Positions 24,601 to 32,129 of a stretch of DNA of 41,694 nt are shown one piece after another (positions within the stretch are counted from its first letter, which is position 1; the number at the start of each line of letters is the position of its first letter). A model generated the notes under the pieces. It was not told the DNA's origin and searched no databases. It was given only the letters and a program-made list of their open reading frames with translations. The stretch comes from Desulfococcaceae bacterium (GTDB taxonomy: Bacteria > Desulfobacterota > Desulfobacteria > Desulfobacterales > Desulfosalsimonadaceae). Where the stretch lies: positions 1 through 41,694 of the forward strand of contig JAQYVU010000036.1 in NCBI GenBank assembly GCA_030145385.1. Direction: 5' to 3'. The translations under genes were made by a program, and so were the position numbers.

Positions 24601-25125
24601 TTTATCCAGCTGTGCGACGCGTTTGACATCCCTTTAATCACCCTTTCCGACACCCCGGGGTTTATGGTCGGGCCGGAAGCGGAAAAGAACGCCCAGGTCC
24701 GCCATTTTGCCCGCATGTTCGTCACCGCGGCCGGCGCCACCATTCCACTGTTCTCCGTTGTTCTGCGCAAGGGGTACGGACTGGGTGCTATGGCCATGGT
24801 CGGCGGCGGCTATCACCGGCCGGTCTTTAATGTGGCCTGGCCCACCGGTGAATTCGGCGGTATGGGACTGGAAGGCGCTGTCCGACTGGGCTTTAAAAAA
24901 GAGCTGGATGCGGCAAAAGATCCCAAAGAGAAAAAAGCCCTGTTTGATTCCCTGGTGAAAATGGCTTATGATCATGGCAAAGCCATCAACATGGCATCGT
25001 TTCTGGAAATCGACGATGTAATTGATCCCAAAGATACCCGGCGATGGATCATGCGCGGCAAACTTTCGCTGCCGCCGGCGGCTGTCCGGACAGGCAAGAA
25101 ACGACCGAATATTGATACGTGGTAA
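21679..25125 (+). CDS. Single-chain acyl-CoA carboxylase (BC-BCCP-CT)
   Basis: One 1148-residue chain carries all activities of a biotin-dependent acyl-CoA carboxylase. Biotin carboxylase spans about 3-480: HPGYGFLAENPQFA, the glycine-rich ATP-grasp loop GGGGRGMRP, EVNPRLQVEHTITEEVTG. A Thr/Lys/Glu-rich linker with three KPET units follows. The biotinyl domain has biotin acceptor Lys575 in EAMKMHH. The carboxyltransferase spans about 630-1148, with both halves joined (RTARENIADLVDPDSF, GGAIDADAADKASRFIQL, SDTPGFMVGPEAE). The layout resembles the single-polypeptide long-chain acyl-CoA carboxylases. An extra Thr/Glu/Ala-rich insert interrupts the BC domain just before FYFLEVNPR. The start at 21679 has AAAGGGG upstream. 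Substrate chain length is not evident. Adjacent acyl-CoA genes suggest fatty or branched acyl-CoA catabolism. Confidence 0.93.
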   Translation: MKNMKILVANRGEIAVRILRAAAELNIPTVAVYSEDDAASLHLRLADETAALPQKGVAAYLNIEQIIEAAKKVDCSAIHPGYGFLAENPQFARQCDSEGIIFIGPAADTLALFGDKTRARDLAKKCGIPIISGTVGPTSLAQAKDFFTSLGNNGAIMIKSLAGGGGRGMRPVYRIEDMDEAWHLCQSEALAAFGNKDVYVEKLIRRARHIEVQIIGDGRGGRADGDFGKGSGNVSHLWERECTLQRCNQKIMEIAPSPSIDQSLREQLTDAAVRLAEEVKYKGLATVEFLVDPYTKTGAETNAETETSANAFYFLEVNPRLQVEHTITEEVTGIDLVNAQIQTAFGKTLADLGLQQNQIVPPIGYAVQLRVNMEEIDKNGDIRPSAGTLREFSPPLGPGVRVDTFGYPGYVTSPAFDSLLAKLICRSRTSEYADVLAKAYRALCEFQITGVNTNIPMLQNLLTHPDVCANNVTTRFVEDHIKTLADTDHSNHAPLFSDASNPSGTKTNSLPKTKTGTKPETKPETKPETPGRDIQRPENTKVVHAPMLGTIVSISPAEGDLVHQGQTIAVMEAMKMHHIIEARISGIIRMICAGEGDTLVKGQAILFIEPRQVADSDTAAEKVQNPDDIRPDLEEVIARHRIGLDEARPDAVEKRRKTGQRTARENIADLVDPDSFIEYGALAVAAQRRRRSLDDLIKKSPADGLITGIGSVNGELFDAEQSRCMVMSYDYTVMAGTQGGFNHMKTDRLLGLAEQWRLPLVLFAEGGGGRPGDVDIMNLKVAGLDLDTFTRYARLSGLVPLVGIVSGRCFAGNATLLGCSDVIIATRNANIGMGGPAMIEGGGLGKCRPDDIGPVDIQAPNGVVDIVVADEAEAVKTAKKYLSYFQGSISEWECSDQRLLRQCIPENRLLAYDIRNVITCLADTDSVLELRKAFGTGIVTAFIRIEGTPFGVMANNTLHLGGAIDADAADKASRFIQLCDAFDIPLITLSDTPGFMVGPEAEKNAQVRHFARMFVTAAGATIPLFSVVLRKGYGLGAMAMVGGGYHRPVFNVAWPTGEFGGMGLEGAVRLGFKKELDAAKDPKEKKALFDSLVKMAYDHGKAINMASFLEIDDVIDPKDTRRWIMRGKLSLPPAAVRTGKKRPNIDTW
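23227..23262 (+). repeat. Three tandem 12-base repeats in carboxylase linker
   Basis: Three perfect copies of ACTAAACCGGAA encode the KPET units (around residues 517-528) of the linker between biotin carboxylase and biotinyl domains. Perfect identity at DNA level suggests recent slippage expansion and a length-variable flexible linker. Confidence 0.9.
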
Positions 25126-25131
25126 TAAGTA

Positions 25132-25161
25132 GGGGAAGGCCCCTGTGCCTTCCCTGTTTTT
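25132..25161 (+). terminator. Intrinsic terminator after carboxylase gene
   Basis: The stem GGGAAGGC / GCCTTCCC (with a flanking G-U) and a six-base loop is followed by G and T5, starting seven bases after the TAA of the carboxylase gene. The patatin-like gene starts 27 bases later, so it may depend on read-through. Confidence 0.7.
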
Positions 25162-25188
25162 AAAAAACAAAAACCAATATAAAAATTT

Positions 25189-26274
25189 ATGAAAAGCATC
25201 AACCTCTGGGCGGGTAAAAACGCCTATGCAAAAATCAAAGTCGCCGGGCTGACACCCGATGATGTCAAAGTCGTGGCCGGTGCAGCAGGCGGCCCCAAAT
25301 GGCTGATTCTCTCAAATCTGGACCGTGCGCTGTTTGGAAATTGGTTTTGCGGCCGCAAAAATCCATTGTTTCTGGTGGGATCTTCCATTGGCGCATGGCG
25401 GTTTGCGGCAGCGTCTCAAAACGATTTTTTAGCTGCCATTGACCGGTTTCAGCAAGCTTACATTCACCAGACCTATGACACCAAACCCACCCCGGCGGAT
25501 GTCAGCCGGGAAAGTCAAAAAATCCTGAACCGGATGATGGCAGTTGATGGAGAAACTGCTGTGTTATCCCATCCCTACCTCCGGCTGAACATCATGAGTG
25601 TCCGAAGCAAAGGGCTGATTGGACAGGACAAAAAATCCACCCTGCTTCCCGGACTGCTGCTGACAGCTTTGGGAAATACCGTCAGCCGCAGATTCCTGAA
25701 AATATTTTTTGAAAGAGCCCTTTTCCATGATACCCGGGATCTTCCGCCGTTTTATCGCATGAATGAATTTCCCATTCACCGTGTGGGGCTTTCTGTAAAA
25801 AACCTCAAGCCTGCGCTTATGGCCTCCGGGTCCATCCCCCTGGTCATGTCCGGCGTTCAAGATATTGCCGGCGCACCAGCCGGTGTTTATCGCGACGGCG
25901 GTGTGATCGACTATCATCTGGATATTCCGTTTTTAAACGATAACAGCGGCATTGTCCTGTATCCCCATTTTACTGACCGCATCATTCCCGGCTGGCTGGA
26001 CAAACAGATTCCCTGGCGGCGGCCGAACATGGCGCACATGGACAATGTGCTGCTGCTCACCCCTTCCCGTGAATTTTTAGACCGCCTGCCGCACGGAAAA
26101 ATCCCGGACCGCAATGACTTTTACAAATTCAACGGACAGGATGCCCAGCGCATTGCCTACTGGAATACCGCAGTGGATCAGGGGGCAAATATAGCGGATG
26201 AATTTATGGAATGTGTGGAAAGCGGAAGGATACGGGATCGCATCCGGCCGATTGAAGAAATGATGGCGTCGTAA
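25189..26274 (+). CDS. Patatin-like phospholipase/acyl hydrolase
   Basis: This 361-residue patatin-fold serine acyl hydrolase has an oxyanion loop GAAGGPKW (31-38), nucleophile elbow GSSIG (64-68, Ser66), and catalytic Asp236 in the DGG motif (RDGGVIDYHLD). The Ser-Asp dyad is complete. There is no signal peptide, so it is cytoplasmic or peripheral on the inner membrane, and would release fatty acids from membrane or storage lipid. No Shine-Dalgarno site precedes the ATG, and it sits right behind a terminator hairpin, suggesting low expression. The gene ends before another strong terminator. Lying after an acyl-CoA carboxylase gene, it may supply acyl chains to the same pathway (inference). 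Confidence 0.85.
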   Translation: MKSINLWAGKNAYAKIKVAGLTPDDVKVVAGAAGGPKWLILSNLDRALFGNWFCGRKNPLFLVGSSIGAWRFAAASQNDFLAAIDRFQQAYIHQTYDTKPTPADVSRESQKILNRMMAVDGETAVLSHPYLRLNIMSVRSKGLIGQDKKSTLLPGLLLTALGNTVSRRFLKIFFERALFHDTRDLPPFYRMNEFPIHRVGLSVKNLKPALMASGSIPLVMSGVQDIAGAPAGVYRDGGVIDYHLDIPFLNDNSGIVLYPHFTDRIIPGWLDKQIPWRRPNMAHMDNVLLLTPSREFLDRLPHGKIPDRNDFYKFNGQDAQRIAYWNTAVDQGANIADEFMECVESGRIRDRIRPIEEMMAS

Positions 26275-26327
26275 AAATTTGTCTTGCACAGCAGATAACA
26301 ACAGTATATATATTTGCGCTTACTTCT

Positions 26328-26358
26328 GCCGCAGAGGGGAATCCTCTGCGGCTTTTTT
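26328..26358 (+). terminator. Strong intrinsic terminator
   Basis: A perfect ten-pair stem GCCGCAGAGG / CCTCTGCGGC with loop GGAAT is followed by T6. It closes the patatin transcript and insulates the ABC-F gene. Confidence 0.93.
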
Positions 26359-26461
26359 ATTATGATATAAGGAACTTCAACTATGCGAGGCGCATTTGAC
26401 ACCGGTAGATGCGGTGAAATTAAAAATCGCTTATCATAGATATGAAATTAAGGAATAAAGT

Positions 26462-28060
26462 ATGATAAGCGCTGTCAACGTAACCCTCGCGTATGGAAAG
26501 AGGGTTCTTTTTAAAGACGTGAATATGAAATTTGCTCCGGGCAACTGTTATGGATTGATCGGGGCCAACGGGTCCGGCAAATCCACTTTTTTGAAAATTC
26601 TTTCCGGCGAGATCGATCCGGACAAAGGCGCTGTGTCTGTGGGACCCCGCGAGCGGGTTGCCGTTCTCCAGCAGGATCATTATAAATACGATGAAGAAAC
26701 AGTTCTCAATACCGTTATTTTAGGCCATGAATATTTATTCAAACTGATGACCGAACGCGATGAATTATATGCCAAACCTGATTTCTCAGAAGAAGACGGC
26801 ATCCGGTCCGGCGAAATCGAGGCGGAGTTTGCCGTAATGGACGGGTATGAGGCGGAATCGGATGCGGCGGTGCTGTTGAGCGGGCTGGGAATTTCCGAGG
26901 AGCTTCATCAGAAAACGCTGAAAGAACTCGAAGGCACGGACAAGGTGCGGGTGCTGCTTGCCCAGGCGCTGTTCGGCAATCCGGATGTTCTGCTTCTGGA
27001 TGAACCCACCAACCATCTGGATATAAAGTCCATTACATGGCTTGAAGAGTTTCTTGCCAGATTTAAAAATACGGTGATCGTTGTTTCCCATGACCGCCAT
27101 TTTCTGAACCAGGTATGTACCCACATTGCCGATATTGATTATAGTCAGATTCAGGTATATGTGGGCAATTACGACTTCTGGTATCAGGCCAGCACGCTTG
27201 TTGTGAAGCAGAAACAGAATGAAAACCGGAAAATGACGGAAAAAGCGGATGAACTTAAAAAATTCATATTAAGATTCAGCGCCAATGCATCCAAATCGAA
27301 ACAGGCCACATCCAGAAAAAAACTGCTTGAAAAACTGAACATTGATGAACTGCCCGTATCTTCCAGAAAGTATCCGTTTATCAGTTTCAAACCGGAAAGA
27401 GCTTCCGGAAATGTGATCCTTGAAATTGAAGGACTCTGTAAAACCGTCGACGGCGTCAAGGTGCTGGATAACTTCAGCCTGATCGTCAACAAAGACGATA
27501 AAATCGCGTTTGTCGGTGGAAACACCCTGGCAAAAACCACGCTTTTCCAAATTCTGTCCGGAGAAATAAAACCGGACAGCGGCCACTTCCGATGGGGCCA
27601 AACCATCAGCCACGCCTATTTTCCCAAAGAAAACAGCAGCTTTTTTGATAACGATATGAATATCGTTCAGTGGCTGGGACAATTTCATAATGAAGGCGAG
27701 ACTTTTTCCCGAGGATTTTTGGGACGGATGCTCTTTTCCGGAGAAGAAGCAGTAAAGAAGACGGAAGTTCTTTCAGGCGGCGAAAAGGTTCGCTGCATGC
27801 TCTGCAAGATGATGCTGACAGGTGCAAACGCGCTGGTTCTGGATGAACCCACCAACCACCTGGACCTTGAGTCGATTACGGCACTGAATGAAAGCCTGAT
27901 CTCATTTCCCGAAGTCATTCTCTTTTCCTCCCACGATCACGAGTTTATATCAACGCTGGCCAACCGGATCGTGGAGTTTTCTTCAAACGGTTACATTGAC
28001 CGACGGCTTACCTTTGATGAATATCTTGAAAAAGAAGAAACAGCCCTTGAATTTGCGTAG
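26462..28060 (+). CDS. ABC-F ATPase, YbiT-like
   Basis: This 532-residue cytoplasmic protein has two ABC domains and no membrane segment. Domain 1: Walker A GANGSGKST, LLAQALF, Walker B VLLLDEPTNHLD, and switch SHDRHFLN. The interdomain linker has FSANASKSKQATSRKK (PtIM-type). Domain 2: signature LSGGEKVRC, Walker B LVLDEPTNHLD, SHDHEF. The sequence tracks E. coli YbiT almost end to end. ABC-F proteins bind the ribosomal E site and modulate translation. The second Walker A reads GGNTLAKTT, replacing the usual Gly before the Lys by Ala. The first signature is degenerate (ELEGTDKVR), as in YbiT. AAGGA stands eight bases before the ATG. Confidence 0.92.
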   Translation: MISAVNVTLAYGKRVLFKDVNMKFAPGNCYGLIGANGSGKSTFLKILSGEIDPDKGAVSVGPRERVAVLQQDHYKYDEETVLNTVILGHEYLFKLMTERDELYAKPDFSEEDGIRSGEIEAEFAVMDGYEAESDAAVLLSGLGISEELHQKTLKELEGTDKVRVLLAQALFGNPDVLLLDEPTNHLDIKSITWLEEFLARFKNTVIVVSHDRHFLNQVCTHIADIDYSQIQVYVGNYDFWYQASTLVVKQKQNENRKMTEKADELKKFILRFSANASKSKQATSRKKLLEKLNIDELPVSSRKYPFISFKPERASGNVILEIEGLCKTVDGVKVLDNFSLIVNKDDKIAFVGGNTLAKTTLFQILSGEIKPDSGHFRWGQTISHAYFPKENSSFFDNDMNIVQWLGQFHNEGETFSRGFLGRMLFSGEEAVKKTEVLSGGEKVRCMLCKMMLTGANALVLDEPTNHLDLESITALNESLISFPEVILFSSHDHEFISTLANRIVEFSSNGYIDRRLTFDEYLEKEETALEFA

Positions 28061-28139
28061 CAGACAAAGGAATTGGTGAGCAGGATAATTTTCCTGCATT
28101 CAAATCTTCAAAAGATATTCAAGAGATCTTTTCATGTCA

Positions 28140-28201
28140 GCTATTTCGGCACGCATTCCGGAAAAAAATAATGTTTTTTCCGGAATGCGTGCCGAAATAG
28201 C
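28140..28201. repeat. Perfect 28-pair inverted repeat with six-base loop
   Basis: The left arm (28140-28167) starts GCTATTTCGGCACGCATTCC and ends in A6. The right arm (28174-28201) is its exact reverse complement, with loop ATAATG. It lies 79 bases after the ABC-F stop. The T6 lies inside the stem rather than after it, so the hairpin could terminate only if the upper stem pairs late. It is also fit to be an element end or an RNA-processing hairpin. Confidence 0.9.
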
Positions 28202-28426
28202 GAAATAGTCAAACCTCGTTTTCAGAATATCGACGACTGATAAGCAATCAGTTATAAAATCATTCAATACGACTATAACAATTCGATTTTACAGATTCTG
28301 CTTGCCGGTTCCAAATTCAAAAAAAAAAGATGCAGCCCCTGTGCGCGTGATACCCCCGTCATTCTAAATTCGGATTTCACAAAACCCATTTAAAAATTTG
28401 ACTAATTCACATGCATCATTAAATTG

Positions 28427-28455
28427 TTGACAGAAACATATATCGAATTTAATAC
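28427..28455 (+). promoter_or_regulatory. Putative promoter of DUF4397 gene
   Basis: A perfect TTGACA at 28427-28432 is followed by a 17-base spacer and TAATAC at 28450-28455. The -10 is weak, and this is a by-eye call only. Confidence 0.35.
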
Positions 28456-28644
28456 TTTAAATTATTTTCTGTTAATCCACTTCTTTTTCCGATATTTTTA
28501 TCCTGCAACGGCTTGGCCTTTTCCTTTTGCAATTAAACTTTTATTAAATTCAGTTTGAACCCAGATCTCTTGGTTTATTCAAATTTCTGTTCTGACAGGA
28601 TCAGCAGAATTTTTTTTTAATCTTAGAGCTTAAGGAGGTACAAA

Positions 28645-29940
28645 ATGAAATTTATTAAATTTATTCTATTGCCCATTTTCGTATTCATGTCTCTGGTCAT
28701 AATTTATGGCTGCGATGATGATGATGATGCTAAAATTCGTGTCATTCACACAAGTTATGATGCACCGGCTGTCGATGTATATGTCGGTGACCGCCTGGTT
28801 TTTGCCAACCTGGGATATGGCGAATCTTCCGGCTATGGTAAAATTTCTGACGGCAACCGGACCATTAAAGTCGTTCCGGCAGGTGCGACAGCGCCGGTAG
28901 TTATTGAAGCGACCATTAAGTTTTCAGATAAATCATACTCCATACTGGCCGTGGATCAACTGGCTGAAATCGAAGCTATTTATTCAATTGATAAACGATC
29001 GCCGGTTAGCAACAAAGCAAAAGCGCGTTTTATTCATGCGTCTGCTGACGCCCCGGCGGTGGATATACGGGTTGGGTCGGGTAACGGCCCGGCAGTTTTT
29101 TCAAATGTGTCATTTAAGGATATTGAAGAATATATTGAAGTTGACAGCGGTGATTATTCGTTTGTCGTAACGCCTGCCGGTACGAATACGGAAGTAGCCA
29201 AATACAATCCGATAACCCTTGAAAACGGTAAAGTTTATACCATTGCCGCGATAGGAACCCTGGATGCTTTGGATGATTATGATTTTATAGCGCGTGTTTA
29301 CATCGACAACGATACGGGTGCCGCTTATGTTGATTTAACCGACGCCAATCTGATGACGGTCCATGCGTCTCCGGATGCACCGGGCGTTGACCTTCTTTTA
29401 GATAATACAATTGTCGGAACCAACCTTGAATTCCCGAACAACACCGGATATCTCGGAATTCTGTCCGGTACCCGGAACATCAAAGTCAATGTAACCGGAA
29501 TGGAAACAACCGTTATTGAAGCAGATCTGCCGTTTGAAACCGGCATGTCGCACCAGACCGTTTTCGCAATTGACGAGGTTGCTGAAATCACCGCTCTGGT
29601 TTTAGATGATGACTTAACGATGCCTGCTGCCGGAAAAGCGCATGTGCGTTTTGTTCACCTTTCACCGGATGCGCCAAATGTTGATATTGCCCTCCAGGGT
29701 GGAGCCGTCATTTTCGCCGATGTGGCTTTTGGTGAAGCAGATAATGCCGGATTCTTTACACCGTTAGATGCTGCAACATATGATCTGGAAGTTCGGGTGG
29801 CCGGCACCATGACCGTTGTGCTTCCCTTGCCGGGGATTACGCTTGAAGAAGGAAAAATATATACGGTTTTTGCAAAAGGTTTTGCAGCCCCCGCAGACGG
29901 TAATCCGCCCCTTGGCGCTGAGATTATCGTCAACAAATAA
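28645..29940 (+). CDS. Lipoprotein with four DUF4397 repeats
   Basis: This 431-residue exported lipoprotein has an N-terminal hydrophobic stretch ending LVIIYGC, with acylated Cys23, followed by five aspartates. Asp after Cys is the inner-membrane retention signal in the E. coli Lol system; whether it applies here is unknown. Four beta-sandwich DUF4397 repeats start at about residues 31, 129, 237 and 338, each with the motif hxHxSxDAPxVD (IHTSYDAPAVD, IHASADAPAVD, VHASPDAPGVD, VHLSPDAPNVD). DUF4397 proteins are surface or periplasmic proteins of unknown role. An ideal AAGGAGG precedes the ATG. The gene is monocistronic between hairpins. Confidence 0.88.
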   Translation: MKFIKFILLPIFVFMSLVIIYGCDDDDDAKIRVIHTSYDAPAVDVYVGDRLVFANLGYGESSGYGKISDGNRTIKVVPAGATAPVVIEATIKFSDKSYSILAVDQLAEIEAIYSIDKRSPVSNKAKARFIHASADAPAVDIRVGSGNGPAVFSNVSFKDIEEYIEVDSGDYSFVVTPAGTNTEVAKYNPITLENGKVYTIAAIGTLDALDDYDFIARVYIDNDTGAAYVDLTDANLMTVHASPDAPGVDLLLDNTIVGTNLEFPNNTGYLGILSGTRNIKVNVTGMETTVIEADLPFETGMSHQTVFAIDEVAEITALVLDDDLTMPAAGKAHVRFVHLSPDAPNVDIALQGGAVIFADVAFGEADNAGFFTPLDAATYDLEVRVAGTMTVVLPLPGITLEEGKIYTVFAKGFAAPADGNPPLGAEIIVNK

Positions 29941-30524
29941 CCTGATTATTGACAAAAAAAACAAATCAAATATATGGATACGCTTGGGTGCTTGCCCTGC
30001 CAAGCGTATCCATACCCCCAAAACCCAAATCAAAAAATGTCCGGTTGATTTTTTCCACATAATGGGATTGCCTGAATACTGCCTACAGAACGAAACCGGC
30101 AAACCTGCCTCCAGCGACTTTGAAACAAGCGTTTCAAAATGACTCGATTTTGAAAATATTAGCATGCCATCATTTGAGCCAATATGGCCAGTGACAAAAA
30201 ATCAGATCAGCATAGCCGGAATTTCCGTGTATCTCATCCCAATACCATCCTAAAAGAAACAGCCGGCAGCAATGGCACTGGCTTTTCACATGTATCAGGA
30301 AAAACCAACGTTTTTTTTTGCAGCCGTCTCTCGTAAGCGTTTCTCAGCGGTCGCAGTTACCCGTGAAGTTGTTTTTCCCGTGATTTATATAAAATACTAA
30401 AAATTGATTTCTTATGCCTTGCATTGAGATAACATTTTTGCTTTTAATACTTAGTTTTTTAATGGCCAAAATAGATTTTTGGATTCACGACAATCAACAC
30501 TCTATCACCCGGAGGGGAAAAAGC
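29941..30524. other. Intergenic region between two lipoprotein genes
   Basis: About 580 bases. A 15-pair hairpin lies at 29973-30014. A small palindrome TTTGAAAC-AAGC-GTTTCAAA lies at 30119-30138 and contains the GAAAC-N4-GTTTC pattern used by PsrA-type regulators elsewhere, though the position (about 390 bases before the next gene) gives no support. No gene is visible; an upstream open frame reaching 30414 lacks a ribosome-binding site. Confidence 0.5.
29973..30014 (+). terminator. Stem-loop after DUF4397 gene
   Basis: A perfect 15-pair stem TATGGATACGCTTGG / CCAAGCGTATCCATA with a 12-base loop lies 33 bases after the stop. It is followed by CCCCC rather than T, so it is a probable transcript 3-prime end stabiliser or Rho-assisted terminator rather than a classical one. 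Confidence 0.55.
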
Positions 30525-30887
30525 ATGAAAAAAGTATTTACAGTTCTTCTATTCGCGACGCTGCTGACAGGATTTGTTTCAGGATGTTCAATGACCCGAG
30601 GTAATATCGGCCATTCAATTACCACCGATGTTCAGTTGAGTGAAGCCAATTTCAAAGTATTGGGTTCAGTTTCCGGTGAAGCCTCTGCGGACTACATCTT
30701 TGGAATCGGACCGTCGGATCAGAATCTCTTATCACAGGCAAAAAGAGATATGCTTTCAAGAGCCGATCTTGTCGGCGGTGCAAAAGCAATCGTTAATGTC
30801 ACAACCGACGTTAAACATACCGGCTTCATCCTCTGGAGACAAAGAAAAGCCTATGTTTCCGCAGAAGTCATCGAATTCATCAAATAG
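30525..30887 (+). CDS. Small lipoprotein of unknown function
   Basis: This 120-residue lipoprotein has signal peptide MKKVFTVLLFATLLTGFVSGC, acylated Cys21 and Ser at +2 (outer-membrane type). The start is ATG 30525, given a GGAGGGG site eight bases upstream. The mature part has TTDVQLSEANFKVLGSVSG, a second block IFGIGPSDQNLL, and ADLVGGAKAIVNVTTDVKH, ending in a beta strand KAYVSAEVIEF. This pattern (strand, small helix with Gly-Ala, hydrophobic strand ending at the C-terminus) recalls the DUF6567/TRL-like small lipoproteins that show up next to stress genes, but the match is from memory and weak. A strong hairpin follows the gene. Confidence 0.75.
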   Translation: MKKVFTVLLFATLLTGFVSGCSMTRGNIGHSITTDVQLSEANFKVLGSVSGEASADYIFGIGPSDQNLLSQAKRDMLSRADLVGGAKAIVNVTTDVKHTGFILWRQRKAYVSAEVIEFIK

Positions 30888-30963
30888 GCAGGAAAAAACG
30901 GGCGTCACTTTCAGCTTGCCGGCTGCTGCTATCGACAGCCCATTGGACACTGATACTATTAAA

Positions 30964-31007
30964 CAAAATCTGAGCCTGTCCATATATCCGGACAGGCTCA
31001 GATTTTG
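30964..31007. terminator. Long stem-loop, likely terminator
   Basis: A perfect 18-pair stem CAAAATCTGAGCCTGTCC / GGACAGGCTCAGATTTTG with an eight-base loop lies 76 bases after the lipoprotein stop. The stem carries the A4/T4 runs that make it usable in both directions, although no long external U-tract follows. Confidence 0.65.
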
Positions 31008-31166
31008 CCAGACGAATCTTGTATCAATCAACAGGTATGCTGCTCAACAAAATACCCCTACGCCTTCGGGACAGATTTAACGATGATGAGAAACAGACTT
31101 TTTTTGAAATATTAGAGACACTTCAGGGTTGAAGTTTATGTAAAATCAAAAAAAGCGGCATCCTGT

Positions 31167-32039
31167 TCAGACAACCGCATAAACAATGCCGCCGAACTCA
31201 GGGAGCCGCCGGCCTTTGTTCGGTCCCGTAAAAACCATTTGCGCCAGCGCTTTACCGTCCGCATCGATGACATGGGAAAATCCACGCTGTTTAAGAAACG
31301 TCTCCGCCATACCTGTTTCAATGCCGAATAAAATCGGTTCGTCTTTTTTCATCACATATTTTCTGAATTTTTCAGCGCCAAACAGCGTGCAGGAGCCATC
31401 CACCAAAGACTGGAAACAATAGTTAAAAATGATTCCGCTGCCTTTTGCAGACTGTGTGGCAACAAAACCCAGGGTCTCATCCACCGCATCCGGGGAAATA
31501 TACATGGTCACGCCTTCCCATATAAAGAGTGTCTTTTGAGACGGATCATACCCGGATTCAGCCAGCCGATCCCCGATTGCCTGGTGCTCAAAATCCACCG
31601 GTACGTAGGTCACATGATTGCTTTTGCCGTTGAAAAGATTATCAATCCGTTTGATTTTTACGCGCTGGGTCATAGGGTGGTCGATTTCAAAGACCCGCAT
31701 CTTCTGCTTCACTTGCCGGATGCGATGGGCCCGGGTATCATAACCGGCACCCATAATAACAAGCTGCGTCATCCCCTTATCGATTGACTTGATCACCCGG
31801 TCATCAATGTAGCGTGTACGCGACACAATTTCATTAAAAATACCCGGCAGCTTTTTGCTTACGTAAAAAAGCGCGACTCGGGTCAAAAGAGCGCTTTTGC
31901 TGATTATGCGCAGAGGCGGGCTTAAAAATGCTGCGGCATACGGATCAAAACAAACCCTTGAATCCTCATCTTTCATGGATTCCACCGCCCGAAAAGCAGC
32001 AGCTCCCATTGCCGTCATACTTGCTTTACCCTTTTCCAC
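31167..32039 (-). CDS. SAM-dependent methyltransferase, leucine carboxyl methyltransferase-like
   Basis: This protein has 290 residues from a GTG at 32039. An ATG at 32018 (residue 8), behind AAAAGGG, is an equally good or better start. It belongs to the LCMT/TIGR00027-type class I methyltransferases: MTAMGAAAFRAVES start, DPYAAAFL, SRTRYIDDRV, the SAM motif LVIMGAGYDTRAHRI (about residues 93-107), FEIDHP, and FIWEGVTMYISPDAVDETL. Bacterial relatives O-methylate carboxyl groups in polyketides or small acids, but most are uncharacterised. It is the last gene of a run of three minus-strand genes (membrane methyltransferase, extended SDR, this). Pathway unknown. Confidence 0.82.
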   Translation of the reverse strand: MEKGKASMTAMGAAAFRAVESMKDEDSRVCFDPYAAAFLSPPLRIISKSALLTRVALFYVSKKLPGIFNEIVSRTRYIDDRVIKSIDKGMTQLVIMGAGYDTRAHRIRQVKQKMRVFEIDHPMTQRVKIKRIDNLFNGKSNHVTYVPVDFEHQAIGDRLAESGYDPSQKTLFIWEGVTMYISPDAVDETLGFVATQSAKGSGIIFNYCFQSLVDGSCTLFGAEKFRKYVMKKDEPILFGIETGMAETFLKQRGFSHVIDADGKALAQMVFTGPNKGRRLPEFGGIVYAVV

Positions 32040-32129
32040 GATTTTAATTCCAAAAAATCCAATTGAAAGGTTAAAGAATCGGGGGCATACCGGCTCTTTC
32101 GATGCACGATCTGTTTTTATACAAAGGTG

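Larger units (their letters stand above)
28061..28644. other. Long intergenic region before DUF4397 gene
   Basis: This stretch of 584 bases holds a 28-pair perfect hairpin (28140-28201) and a putative promoter (28427-28455), listed separately. The rest is AT-rich, with no coding signal. The leader of the DUF4397 gene is about 180 bases. Confidence 0.6.

Noticed and set aside
30119-30138. PsrA-type fatty-acid operator
   Set aside because: It matches GAAAC-N4-GTTTC, but it is about 390 bases from the next gene with no promoter nearby; chance is likely.
30414-30524. Longer start for the small lipoprotein at 30414
   Set aside because: It would bury the signal peptide, and there is no ribosome-binding site; ATG 30525 has GGAGGGG and a proper lipobox spacing.
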